This document shows, piece after piece, positions 56,501-64,000 of a stretch of 64,000 nt of DNA. Source of the stretch: Atriophallophorus winterbourni (Eukaryota > Platyhelminthes > Trematoda > Plagiorchiida > Microphallidae); NCBI GenBank assembly GCA_013407085.1, contig JACCGJ010011352.1, forward strand, positions 1 to 64,000, written 5' to 3'. The notes under the pieces were generated by a model that made no database searches, had not been told where the DNA came from, and saw only the letters and a program-made list of their open reading frames with translations. Position 1 is the first letter of the stretch. Each line of letters begins with the position of its first letter. The translations under genes were made by a program, and so were the position numbers.

Positions 56501-59500
56501 AAGGTTAGGCCGATTTGAGTCTCTCATGATGAAGATTCTGGTATGATATCTCGAGGAAATTAGGCGTACATCGTATCACAAGCATCACAGATAACGTGAT
56601 ATTAATGTAATGAATTTCAAGGCTCTTTTGATGAGAAACAAGTTGAGCTGTCATCTGGCTTAGTGGCGAAACGTCCGCAGCGTTTTATGAAAACTCGACG
56701 AATACACAATAAGGAACACAAAATACGACCAGAATACATGCCCGTGGGAGGAAAATTAATAACCAGTGATAATACGAAACCAGTAATCTTTATATGACGA
56801 ATGCGAACACTCACATTCTCGTTTACAGCAAGTAATAGCTTTGACGAGGAACGAGGAAGGACGTAATGTTGCAACGGAACTGGGCGATGGTCAGTGTAAA
56901 TCACATGACAAGGACGCTCGTTCAAGGAAACCACCCATTCTGCAAATTGACGAGCATTCGGTATGGTTGCACTAAGAAACAGCAATCGAACATCCGGTGG
57001 CAGTAGAATGAGGGTCTCCTCCCAGACGACGCCACGATCCTTATTACGTAAATAGTGTACCTCGTCAAAAACGACCCAACGAACGTTACGCATCCGTTCG
57101 GGTTCGCTAAATGACGAAGAATTTAGCGGTGTTTAGGTGAACTACAATACAAGAACTAACGATGAAATTAATTGAAGAAATTTAAGCTCCAATATAATAT
57201 AAGTAGCAGTAATCAGTCTATACTTCAAGTAAATTATTTTATTATAATTATTTAATGATATAAGTATCTAATGTATTGTGGTGCTCACATCCCCATCCCT
57301 TACACGCCACTAATGGTTTCTGGCTGTTTGCCGTCATCAGGTGGAGACAGTTAGATCAAGTCTAGTGTATATTTACGTACGAATAACATTTAACGCTTTT
57401 TCTCATTGTGCACATGCAAAAAATTCGGGCAAACATGTTTAAAAATGAGATGTAAACGCATCCAGATGAGGATTTTTGTTATAGTTTGTCGTTCGTATAA
57501 GGGTTTCGATTTATGCAACTTGGCCCAGGAGTATACTGACTTATTTAGGCAATAAATCTATGATCGGCGTGGTGATACTCATTAGTAATGAGATTACCGT
57601 TTGGTTCGGTGATGATCTCACAAACTCGCTTGCCCCTGAACGTTCCTTACGCTTAAATCTTGCCCAACTTTTGGCGAGAATGCCATCCTGAGAGTTCAAC
57701 CTAGCGTGGCGCGATGATTTCTTTACCTTCTTGAAATATTGAGCTACGCTTCCAAAATTATCGAAGCAACTTATTATAGATAATGCAACGGATAGGAAGA
57801 AACAAAATCAACGTACAAATTACAGATTGACCATGAAAAGAATGTGTGTTACAAACAAACACAGTAAACAATTTCTAGCACGACAGGCTAAAAGTTGATG
57901 TTTGGATCAATTTAGGTCATTATATGTGGAAAGAGAATTAGCGTTTGATGTCATGGTTGAATTTAACTCACTGAACGACTAGAATGAAAAACCAGGCCTG
58001 CAGTGAATTCAGTCTAATCTTTCGTCATTGAATGGTGCATGTTTGAGACCGACCGTGTTTTCATAATGCAAACAAATGTGAGTGGAATAGGTTAGATCCG
58101 CTTTCGCATCTAACGCAAGAGCTTTGTTAGATTAGGGTGGTAGTCAGGACGGGGAACATGACTAAGTAGTATTCCATCTATATCACGCTCCCTGTCATCT
58201 TCTTGAAGTTTTTAGGAAGTAATAAACCAATGCACATCCGTAAATTCACTGTTGATAACGGTGAACTCATGATTTATTTCATTCAAATTTCTCTTGATCC
58301 TATTTCATGTATCTGAACCAAATTCTGACTCTGCTCCGTGGAATGTGGTCAGTGGTTTTGTCCCGGGATTTGCATAGATTTTAAAATCACTCAGACATTA
58401 TCGAGTATGTTTCTCAACTTCATTATCCTGCGACGAAATCCTTTTATTTCATGAATTCCATAAAAATCAACTCGATTTTTTACCATTTTTCTGTTATTCA
58501 TCCGTTTTCAATATGGCATTTCTTTTTCAACAAGGATAATGAAATAGTATTATTTCAGCTGTAGTGTGCTGGCTGACGCAAAGAACGTGAAATGCGCTTT
58601 CCGTTACATTCGCGGCATCTTATTCTCCGATTAATTTGCAGTAGTTGTTTCTGGGATTCACTCAAAACTTCCAGCTACCTAGCAAGCCGTGAGTCAAATT
58701 GAACGCACAAAGTAAACCTGGGTAAATGGTGAAAAGGAAGAGAGCAGTTATGGGTTGTACTTCAATAGACTTTTCACGATTTAATTTGTACCGTTTCTCT
58801 GTTGTTTCAAGACATGCGGGCCTCATCATACTGTTCCTACCTGATGAACAAAATAAGTACAAATCCGGTCGTCGCATGTTTTTGTGTAACTAAAATGATG
58901 CCAATGAGGATTTTGATTCAAGCCCACGGGTGCAATCCAAACTACATGCGTTTAGGCCCATGCAATTGAACAGGTTGGTCGTGATAACTTTATTCAAAGA
59001 TGACTTAGAATTACAAGAGGTTTACTGTTTCTACACTGCTTCTAGACATGCGGATCATGATCATACTGCTTCTACCCGATGAGCACAAACGGCATGAATC
59101 CGGTCGTGGGGTGTCTGTGCGTGGTTGAAATGCATGCAAATAAGAATTTTTGTTCAAGCTCATGTATTTGACCCCATCTTTATTCGTGTGTGTATAAGCG
59201 ATTGAAAGGTTTGTGCATGTCAGCCTTATCTCACAGTGGCTTACAAGTTTATGCATCGTTTACTCACGATATTATCGATTTTAAGCTCTCAAGTGGTCTC
59301 AAGCATCAACATGCTCACTATTGACAAGGATTTCCAGGAAACAAAACAATTAATATTTGTCGCAAGATTTAATCACACTGCAAGATTAATGGAATAGACA
59401 TCTGCAAACTAAATTATTAATATAGATTTTATTATTCAAATTGTGTAATTTGCGATAACTATCGAATCTCTATACATCTGTGTTCTGCAAGTCGTGCCAT

Positions 59501-60281
59501 CAAAGAGTGGAACTAACTTTCTGACAGTGCAGTTCGATGCAATTCACTGAAGAATGTCAGCTCATTATATAATTCGTTTGAGTTCTGTGGCGAATTCTGT
59601 TTGTGTGATGAAACGTTTTTTCGTGATTTTTGTAACAATTAATAATATTTTAATATTTGTTGAACAATTTTAAATCCATTGGTTCCTATTCAACTACGTC
59701 AAAAACATTAAGAACCACCTGCCGGATGAGTGAATAGGCGTCCAGCAAAAAAATAACTTACCGATAAAGAATTGCTCGTATTACCTCTGTCGTCATTACC
59801 AAAATCGGCGCATTGTGGTTGACGGTAGAATCGCCCGTCAGCAGCCCAACATTTTTAAATTCTGCGGTAAACTCCTGAAATTTTTGATTGCTCAACGCCT
59901 TAATAGGAGTAGTGTAGAATACACGTTCATTGTAGCGTAGACTTTGAGCAATCGCATATCTGATAAAAGATTGATTAGGAAAAACGCACGAACTCGGCTA
60001 TCGCAGTTTTTCCTGCGGACGTAGGAGCGGATACAATAACTGACTGGCCGTTCTCGATGCAGAGTATAGCCTGCTTTTGAAATTGATCCAGCTCAAACGT
60101 ATATGTCCGGGCCGGATTGTTAACTGGAAGAAGATTGCTCAATTTCTGTCCCAAAACCGTGACTACCTGTGAGAATCACACCCCGAAACAGAAGAGAATC
60201 ACCTCGTGCTCACAACCTGGTCCAGAAAATATGGTGTAAACGTTGAAATCCGAATCTCGGCACGAATCCATAAAAGATTGG
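44270..60281 (-). CDS. MTR4: MTR4/SKI2-family DExH RNA helicase gene (nine exons placed, incomplete at both ends)
   Basis: MTR4 unwinds RNA 3' to 5' and feeds it to the nuclear exosome as part of TRAMP-like complexes. Nine exons add to 2,080 nt (about 693 residues) without stops. Motifs in order: APTSAGKT (Walker A, 60,028-60,005), [11 protein letters not shown] (Ia), DEVH (57,066-57,055), [14 protein letters not shown] (III), LLVFCFSRK (IV), [16 protein letters not shown] (V), [12 protein letters not shown] (VI), then the DSHCT-type C-terminus with GRVACEIS and [15 protein letters not shown]4 is favoured over SKI2 by [15 protein letters not shown], the NFYQF stalk start and the C-terminal blocks. 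Introns run from 34 and 36 nt (5' end) to about 6.8 kb. The arch/KOW insertion is absent between exons 46,532 and 45,903, whose phases join cleanly. Missing: N-terminal exon(s), one small exon after 56,815 (a phase gap shows it), and the last exon. It could be a divergent paralogue of a normal MTR4 located elsewhere. Confidence 0.93.
44850..45145 (+). mobile_element. LINE 3' end in helicase intron
   Basis: 'ttcttctgtccgcgtctccttaaattggaaccg' (SVRVSLNWN) and 'tttaaaactaaattagacgagtttttagt' ([10 protein letters not shown]) are the usual last blocks of a CR1-like ORF2, plus strand. It lies in the 998-bp intron 44,574-45,571. Confidence 0.65.
45572..45903 (-). CDS. MTR4: Helicase exon: start of C-terminal DSHCT-type region
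   Basis: 332 nt; acceptor 'atttgccgcag', donor gtttgc. A 20-residue Ser/Pro-rich lead ([12 protein letters not shown]) precedes [35 protein letters not shown], and then [10 protein letters not shown]. The family counterpart is DELKCRKRVLRRLGF and KGRVACEIS. The first two bases complete the split codon of exon 46,532, giving Ser. Confidence 0.94.
46247..46483 (+). other. Unexplained open frame inside the arch-gap intron
   Basis: A 78-codon frame without stops on the plus strand, with an acidic start (VEDDNDDL) and a basic end. It has no ATG near its start. No family is recognised. It may be chance or part of a transposon. Confidence 0.25.
46532..46910 (-). CDS. MTR4: Helicase exon: motifs V and VI, start of stalk
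   Basis: 379 nt; acceptor 'tttctcaag', donor gtaagt, ending with one base of a split codon. Encodes [49 protein letters not shown] and [18 protein letters not shown]. Motif V reads LGLNLP where the family has MGINMP, a conservative change. The exon stops where the arch stalk begins in MTR4. Confidence 0.96.
47330..48060 (-). pseudogene. LINE endonuclease domain remnant in helicase intron
   Basis: Minus frames read [20 protein letters not shown] (48,000-47,930; family ALTETWL), a [13 protein letters not shown] block (family GVIYRPP), and, further on, TLDVLI and [11 protein letters not shown] near 47,430, the conserved C-terminal GRSDH motif of AP-type LINE endonucleases. Frameshifts separate the blocks. 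Confidence 0.75.
48495..48685 (-). CDS. MTR4: Helicase exon: RecA2, [10 protein letters not shown] segment
   Basis: 191 nt; acceptor 'tataaacag', donor gtaacg; phase agrees with the exon at 49,842. Encodes [34 protein letters not shown] and FFAKGLLK, aligned with MTR4 NAIDCLSDEDKKL, LLKRGIGIHHGGLLPILKE and FSEGLIK. Confidence 0.96.
48895..49135 (-). mobile_element. Penelope-like terminal repeat with hammerhead
   Basis: It contains the hammerhead at 48,955-49,020 plus flanking words shared with the other copies ('gcatgcaattgaa', 'gggtttaactcaattatacatg'). No PLE body is attached. It lies in the 1,156-bp intron 48,686-49,841. Confidence 0.65.
48955..49020 (-). ncRNA. PLE-type hammerhead ribozyme (core intact)
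   Basis: Minus-strand reading: CACTGTCCCTAC, CTGATGA, ATACGAACAGCAC, GAAAC, CGGTC, GTTGGGAGTG. All invariant core bases are present. Stem I pairs CACT/AGTG and CCC/GGG with one mismatch. Stem III is the loopless palindrome ACCGGT, as in the array at 23.6 kb. Stem II is weak by eye, so activity is uncertain. Confidence 0.8.
49090..49290 (-). pseudogene. LINE thumb fragment
   Basis: A minus frame has [16 protein letters not shown] and, after a stop, [14 protein letters not shown], resembling the segment before LLYGxETW in RTE-like RTs. It is short and uncertain. Confidence 0.4.
49842..49973 (-). CDS. MTR4: Helicase exon: motif IV (start of RecA2)
   Basis: 132 nt; acceptor 'ttttattcag', donor gtacgt. 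Encodes [19 protein letters not shown], then [17 protein letters not shown] and DFLT, matching MTR4 IVKMIMERNFQPVIIFSFSKK and LDFNT. The longer minus frame over the same bases is a shadow. It starts with two bases of a codon, while the previous placed exon ends in phase 0, so at least one small exon lies between them. Confidence 0.9.
50180..51165 (-). pseudogene. RTE-like LINE reverse transcriptase remnant in helicase intron
   Basis: Minus frames include [20 protein letters not shown] (50,905-50,845; family SGVRQGCPLSPFLFNxxID) and further down [27 protein letters not shown] (50,500-50,400; family VYxxVVRSxLLYGxETWxxxxxDxRxLxVFD). The catalytic YADD region is not legible. Stops and frameshifts are abundant. 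The 171-codon plus frame at 50,597-51,112 is the shadow of this element. Confidence 0.7.
51570..52040 (+). pseudogene. Penelope-like element: GIY-YIG endonuclease remnant
   Basis: Plus frames read [30 protein letters not shown], then [19 protein letters not shown], and an end with [14 protein letters not shown]. The expected PLE pattern is a VYxIPCxDC block, YVGxTxRxLxTRxxEH, SxxxxHxxxxGHxFDW, and SINRHxxLxPxYE. The catalytic tyrosines and Cys pair are partly replaced, and a stop precedes the third block. The upstream RT is not recognised. It lies in the long intron between exons 56,815 and 49,973. Confidence 0.65.
52041..52624. other. No recognisable feature
   Basis: Intronic, AT-rich. It leads into the family A LINE. 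Confidence 0.35.
52625..54480 (+). pseudogene. CR1-like LINE ORF2, best-preserved copy (family A)
   Basis: Open frames 52,725-53,054, 53,109-53,975 and 54,009-54,371 form one reading frame broken by only two stops, TAA at 53,052 and TAA at 53,973. Blocks: [92 protein letters not shown], the catalytic [12 protein letters not shown] at 53,550, [37 protein letters not shown] and [14 protein letters not shown], ending CECPY. The 5' endonuclease is absent. It lies sense to plus, antisense to the helicase gene. Confidence 0.93.
54540..55210 (-). repeat. ORF1-type LINE repeat, inverted copy of 19,305-20,280
   Basis: The reverse complement shares 'gctgcaatctgcggaggacgtgg', 'ttactgccaa-gagctgatagaaaatccatc' and the region after the zinc finger. 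The finger itself is not legible here. Confidence 0.65.
55240..56600 (-). pseudogene. CR1-like LINE: endonuclease end, connector and RT start
   Basis: Minus frames from 56,600 down: [15 protein letters not shown] near 56,300 (family PxGRSDHxxL), a connector with [12 protein letters not shown] and [13 protein letters not shown] near 55,900, [20 protein letters not shown] (55,680), DWKYS and a YRPAT relic near 55,450, and [17 protein letters not shown] (55,410). Frames shift several times, and the element stops at about 55,240, where the ORF1-type repeat begins. Confidence 0.75.
56815..57106 (-). CDS. MTR4: Helicase exon: DEVH box (motif II) and SAT (motif III)
   Basis: Acceptor 'gtcatttag'. 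Encodes [46 protein letters not shown] and [19 protein letters not shown], ending VNEN at donor gtgagt. It is preceded by a 2,655-bp intron. Motif II is DEVH, where most MTR4 proteins have DEIH. Confidence 0.96.
57280..57520 (-). mobile_element. Penelope-like terminal repeat with decayed hammerhead
   Basis: Minus-strand reading of 57,350-57,295: CACCTGATGACGGCAAACAG, then CCAGAAACCATTAGTGGCG. CTGATGA, a GGC/GCC stem II and GAAAC are kept, and stem I pairs CCAC/GTGG. The cleavage segment CCGGTCGT has become CCATTAGT, so cleavage is unlikely. Neighbouring 'gatgaggatttttgtt' matches the other copies. Confidence 0.65.
57521..58800. other. Intron sequence, nothing recognised
   Basis: Part of the 2,655-bp intron 57,107-59,761. 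No open frame or known motif. Confidence 0.35.
58812..58880 (+). ncRNA. PLE-type hammerhead ribozyme, first of pair
   Basis: ACATGCG (58,812-58,818) pairs with CGCATGT (58,873-58,879) as the outer stem I. CTGATGA lies at 58,841-58,847. The second core box reads CAAAT in place of GAAAC, and CCGGTC with predicted cleavage after C58,870 follows. Loss of the invariant G suggests low activity. Confidence 0.65.
59044..59115 (+). ncRNA. Decayed PLE-type hammerhead, second of pair
   Basis: CTGATGA reads CCGATGA (59,076-59,082), and the second box reads GAATC before CGGTCGT. The flanks match the first copy. It is predicted inactive. Confidence 0.55.
59762..59959 (-). CDS. MTR4: Helicase exon: motifs Ia and Ib region
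   Basis: Encodes [40 protein letters not shown] and [11 protein letters not shown], and ends in a split CG|C codon at a perfect gtaagt donor. All aligned blocks are in the order of MTR4. Confidence 0.95.
59994..60166 (-). CDS. MTR4: Helicase exon: Q-like region and Walker A (motif I)
   Basis: Starts after a 36-nt intron (60,167-60,202, gtgatt...cacag) and ends in a split GA|A codon before a 34-nt intron (59,960-59,993, gttcgt...atcag). It encodes [18 protein letters not shown] and [17 protein letters not shown]. Family members usually read AHTSAGKT; here Pro replaces His. Confidence 0.95.
60203..60281 (-). CDS. MTR4: Helicase exon: N-terminal segment ending GCEHE
   Basis: Acceptor 'cttgttatag' before 60,281; first base completes a codon; 26 codons ending PGCEHE, matching the EGCTHEV segment that precedes the RecA1 domain of MTR4; donor gtgatt. 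The preceding exon is not found. Confidence 0.75.
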
Positions 60282-61035
60282 CTATAACAAGAACACAAAA
60301 TTGATAATAATTTTGTTCTAGGGAACCCAAGACATGCTATGCGTCCACATTGATAAAATGTTTTGCATAGTGTGTTCAGAAATGTACAAAAATTAGTAAA
60401 ATTGCAAGGTCAGTTTTGCATAGTAAATGTTTCTTATTGGTAACAAGTTCAGGAGCAAAAATATTTCGGCGAAATGCGTTTGAGTTCATGGTAAAAACAA
60501 ATTAGATCTGGACACGAATATAGTTATAGCTAAGGCCGATATAATATCTAACGGAATAACTGAAAAGGAGCAACTATTTAGACAGATTTGATAGGCAGTT
60601 AAAATAATTTCACTAAAAAATTTAAAAAATTTGACGAACAGGTCCCGACATCAAGTTACAATTTATCGACAAAACGATGTGGTTTCTTCGTTTTGACTAA
60701 TAATTTTCACATATGATCCAGTATATTAGCGAATACCGTAACCAAACGTTTTGGGACAAACGTTTTACAACACTTTTCGGCATATTGTAATTTGTTTAAA
60801 ATTGCACGTCCAAAATTGTCTACCGTCAATACGAAAACATTGATACATCCGGCTAACGGATGGCGTTAGTATGTAAAAAAGCGCAAAATGGGTGAAGAAA
60901 TTAATTTATTGTACTGCCGATTTGAAGGTCCGGTAAAATTATATGGTAAATAAAAAATGGTGTGAATAACTGTCAGTAGTTTTAAGATATTTATATAGTG
61001 TTAAGCAGAGTTAGGGAAACAGTTGGTGGTGTAGG
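60282..61035. other. Upstream of first placed helicase exon, nothing recognised
   Basis: The missing 5' exon or exons and promoter of the helicase could be here or beyond the PLE remnant. No ATG-bearing exon with convincing splice sites was found. Confidence 0.3.
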
Positions 61036-61039
61036 TTAT

Positions 61040-62110
61040 ATTCAGAAGCAACTCTCACTCCTAAATTTCACGCTTTTCTTAAAATACATAAAAGGGCAAT
61101 CATTGCTTTGATCAAACCAACATCGAACGAGTTAGCTAGATATTTGGTCTTCTTGCTGAAACTGTTAGTTGGCAATATGGCATCGTTCATCAAGCACACA
61201 TATGATTTCACAACATACACAAAAATGATAACAATTGAAGACGATGCAAAAATGTTTGGTTTTGGGTAGAGTGCTTTTCTTACCGAAAAGGATAAGACAA
61301 GTGCGTTACGAACAACTAGGAGAGTGAAACCAAATGACAGTTTCTCGGATCGTATAGCTTAAGGGGTCCAGCACATTCTCAATGGTGTGATAATTTGCTT
61401 GAACATAGACATTTTGCAAATAATGACATTATATGTAAAACTAATAGTGTTATCTATGCGTCTACCGATATCTTTTCCACATGTTTTTATATATACGGAG
61501 CAATCTGAAAACGTATCTCATAACAAGGTAAGGAATAAGGCAAATTTATTCTGGCCGTTCATAGATGGCAGATCTGCCATCATAAAGTACGAAGAGTTAA
61601 GATAATTCTTTAACTATATAAATTACTAGGAAACCTTGATAAGGGCCACAAAGAAAGTTGAATCTTTCGCAAACGCTTTTTCGTCATCTGACTGTCGAGC
61701 GTAAAATTGTAAATGTTAGGATGAAAATTCAAAGTTTAGAAACTCCAGTTACTGACACTATCGTATACCTAACAAACATACCCGTAATTGTAAATTTGGC
61801 AACGACATAGATAAACCTGTCAACCTAGGCCAGATCACGTTCACACGTTATTTAAGTTGTCTACACAGGCGTCGGAACTCTTGAAGGAACACTAACTACA
61901 TCTTCGCGTTTTGTGAATATTATTTGCGTCTTCATTCACAATTGAGGTCAAAGTGCGGACGCTTGTCGCGGTCTCCCTCGAATACCAGAGAACAAGAAAT
62001 AGCCGATTTATCAAACGTGTTTATTTCAAAGAACCCCGAGTAACCTCAAAGTTGTCCTAAAACATGATTTTTTCGGTTGTAACTAACATCTGATTTGTAA
62101 ATCGATTTCA
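61040..62110 (+). pseudogene. Penelope-like element reverse transcriptase remnant
   Basis: The plus frames read PKFHAFLKIHKRAIIALIKP, NELARYLVFLLKLLVG and SFIKHTYDF (61,060-61,210), matching the PLE start GLPKIHKP, RPIxxxxxSPxYxLAKxLxxxLxPLVG, xHxxNSxDF. Further on, FWPFIDGRSAIIKYEEL (61,550-61,600) sits where WxRYVDDxFxxxxxxE is expected, with the catalytic DD replaced. Then HSQLRSKCGRLSRSPSNT, REQEIADLSNVFISKNP (61,940-62,035) match the SxHPxxxKxxxVxxLxxRA block. It is decayed, with stops, and no GIY-YIG part is seen after it. Confidence 0.7.
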
Positions 62111-63720
62111 TGCAAACCGGTACGCTCAAAGCACTCACCACACAGGACATGTTCAGGAAACCTTAATGAATTGCATATGGTTTGATTGCTGCTGAAGTTG
62201 TCTAAATTTTTGTTTTTAAATATATTATTACTTGAACCGTTTTAATGCAATCCTCATGAATCCCGTATTATCAAGTTTTGTGATTGTAGCAGTCGGACTT
62301 TTTGGTGAGTTGTTCTTTTGCGTTGTGGAGAAATGTGCGTTTTTGTATATCAACCAAGAGCTCATTATAAACGCTCGCCTGAAACCTCTACAATATGAAT
62401 CAACTTTATATAGACATCTTCATGAAGTAGCATGGTTGAATGACTGTGAAGCACAAAGTAGTTGCTATTGGTGAGGCTGTCCATGATTATGATGATGCAG
62501 TCGGAATAGGTTTTCCTGTAAATTAAATTGCTTCCCTAGTAGATACGTAAAAGTTTGGAAACCGAAATTAATGAGGCGGAGCGAAAGTTTCGTAAATTGA
62601 AGCAATAATAATCAATTCCATCAAAAATCTGTTAGATTGGTTCATGTCAACTGTAAAGCCTGTAAAATTAGAGGTAAGAACATTCTAGTTTAATGTTACA
62701 AAAATCATGTATGCTTGTATTTCGCAAATTTCACCTTATCAATAGAATTGCTTTAGTGGTGTATAATTAGGAGAATGGTATTTGATGGCGTATGGAGTGA
62801 AGCAGTCTAATAAGCTCAACTTAAATATAAGCACGCCCTAGTCCCATGCGATATGTTTTTTGGAATTGTGCGAGTATCTCTACAGTTTTGGTTATTGTGC
62901 CTCGTTGTATTTGGTGTTTGATATGTTTTCAGTAATTTTGAAGCGAGGGATTGAAGCGCCTCCTCACAAAGCATTCTTCGCAAATAATATCTCTATGGAT
63001 GATATGGTCGTCAATAATACCATACCGTTTGATTTGAGAACATAACTCAGTAACGTTAACGCCGGGTTAGCAGTAAATGACCTCCATTGTGGCAGACCTT
63101 AAGCAGGACTTTATCTTACACCAGATTCTTTCAGCATTAAAACCATCGTGTTAACACTATTCAAATACCTATAAAATCAGATGTTCTTCATTGTATCCAG
63201 CAACAAGACCGGCAGATGTCGAAGCAACTCTATCACTTTTGAAGAGCATATAATGAGTTACCGCGCACATTAAATGAGATATATTAATTGTACACCAGTA
63301 TTTTGTAATAGCAATTATAGTTGGGTTTCACCGACAGAGAATTTTATTAACCTATCATGTTTATTTCGTAGACAACTCAAAATTATAAATGTGTATATAG
63401 AATGTTCAAGAATAAAATGGAAAATAGTCAATAGTGTATTGTGGAAATGAAAGCTACAAGCTTAATAGAATAACCACATTAGGTCGGGAAAAATTTCCAC
63501 AGTCCAGAGAGGGAAAAGGTAATTCATATTGATTGGAAAGTAAACGCTGTGGAGAAAGAAAAATGGTGCAGTATCACAGAGATCATAATAACAAAATTAT
63601 GATTAAAAATTGTGCAATGCGTTATAGAAATGAATGTCAATGATTTCTTTAAAAATAGATTAAGTGTTTGCACAGGGATCGCTAATTTGTATGAATAAAA
63701 ATATACGAGATTACTAGCTG
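62111..63720. other. No confident gene
   Basis: An 80-codon plus frame (62,232-62,474) starts with a hydrophobic stretch resembling a signal peptide (SSFVIVAVGLFGELFF), but has no family and could be chance. Nothing else is supported. Confidence 0.3.
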
Positions 63721-63725
63721 CAATG

Positions 63726-63775
63726 TAACAACATTGTTTTACTGTACCTAACACTTGTTAGGTACAATGTTGTTA
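63726..63775. repeat. Nested inverted repeat (hairpin)
   Basis: The inner arms gtacctaac (63,744-63,752) and gttaggtac (63,757-63,765) are perfect with a 4-nt loop. The outer arms aacaacattg (63,727-63,736) and caatgttgtt (63,765-63,774) flank them across a 7-nt bulge. It could be a MITE-like tip or a cruciform site; no flanking element is identified. Confidence 0.75.
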
Positions 63776-64000
63776 TTATGTACAGAATAAATTCGACAGA
63801 TCAAATCGATGTCTAAAATAAATGATAGTTGAGAAATAAAATCGTGACACAAAATTTATTCATAGTTTTCCTGCCATGTTAAAATATCGCACTAAACTAT
63901 GATCCCAAAATAAATTCGAATGATCGTTGAGAACGGGCAGTGGTAATGCTAATTTCGGATAGTAAAATAAAATTGATGCCTCATTCAATTGATTTTCTGT

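Larger units (their letters stand above)
58805..59260 (+). mobile_element. Tandem pair of Penelope-like terminal repeats with hammerheads
   Basis: Two direct copies about 235 bp apart share 'agacatgcgg...catcatactg-ttcctac-c-gatga', 'aatccggtcgt', 'aatgaggattttgattcaagcccac' / 'aataagaatttttgttcaagctcat'. Head-to-tail hammerhead-bearing terminal repeats are a known PLE arrangement. Confidence 0.7.

Noticed and set aside
44270..60281. SKI2 (cytosolic exosome helicase) as the identity of the gene
   Set aside because: The [29 protein letters not shown] and [12 protein letters not shown] blocks match MTR4 better. SKI2 also has an arch, so the gap does not favour it.
58805..62110. Hammerhead pair at 58.8-59.1 kb and PLE RT at 61.0-62.1 kb as one element
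   Set aside because: Three helicase exons (59,762-60,281) lie between them, so they are separate insertions.
62232..62474. 80-codon plus frame with signal-peptide-like start
   Set aside because: A hydrophobic start alone is weak evidence in AT-rich DNA; there is no homology or exon context.

Overview
The window looks like nuclear DNA of a flatworm, most likely a digenean trematode close to the schistosomes. The host gene has 34-36 nt introns next to kilobase-scale introns. The repeats are CR1-like and RTE-like LINEs, Penelope-like elements (PLEs), Ty3/gypsy debris, and a tandem SINE that joins a tRNA-type Pol III promoter to a hammerhead ribozyme, the architecture of the schistosome Sm-alpha satellite. 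The species assignment is inference from these signatures.

Host gene: one gene is recognisable, on the minus strand between 60,281 and 44,270. It encodes an MTR4/SKI2-family DExH RNA helicase. Nine exons can be placed by homology with phase-consistent splice sites, and they carry motifs I, Ia, II (DEVH), III, IV, V and VI plus the C-terminal DSHCT-type region. The first exon or exons, one small exon between 56,815 and 49,973, and the last exon are not identified with confidence. Only 628 bp separate the exon that ends after motif VI and the stalk start (46,532) from the exon that resumes the C-terminal region (45,903), and the two phases fit direct splicing. A normal arch/KOW domain (about 260 residues) cannot fit there, so this locus appears to encode an arch-less MTR4-like helicase.

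Left part (1-22.5 kb): a graveyard of transposons. It holds CR1-like LINE remnants on both strands (1-3.9, 10.0-10.5, 13.9-14.5, 15.75-22.2 kb) and Ty3/gypsy fragments (4.85-6.35, 9.1-11.0, 14.5-15.2 kb). A roughly 425-bp tandem array at 6.75-7.80 kb has three hammerhead ribozymes.

Middle (22.5-44.3 kb): a short tandem array of a 307-308 bp hammerhead unit (23.05-23.75 kb) is followed by two tandem copies, each about 10 kb (A 23.77-33.3, B 33.9-43.07), of a block. Each block starts with a broken copy of the helicase C-terminal exon, split by a LINE insertion, and continues with a mosaic of LINE fragments. A and B are nearly identical over most of their length, but their last 0.6 kb differ much more, which suggests recent homogenisation of an older duplication.

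Right part (44.3-64 kb): the helicase gene. Its introns are filled with LINE, RTE and PLE remnants and hammerhead-bearing PLE terminal repeats, and a PLE reverse-transcriptase remnant lies upstream (61.0-62.1 kb). No tRNA, rRNA or CRISPR was seen. All transposon reading frames carry stops or frameshifts.
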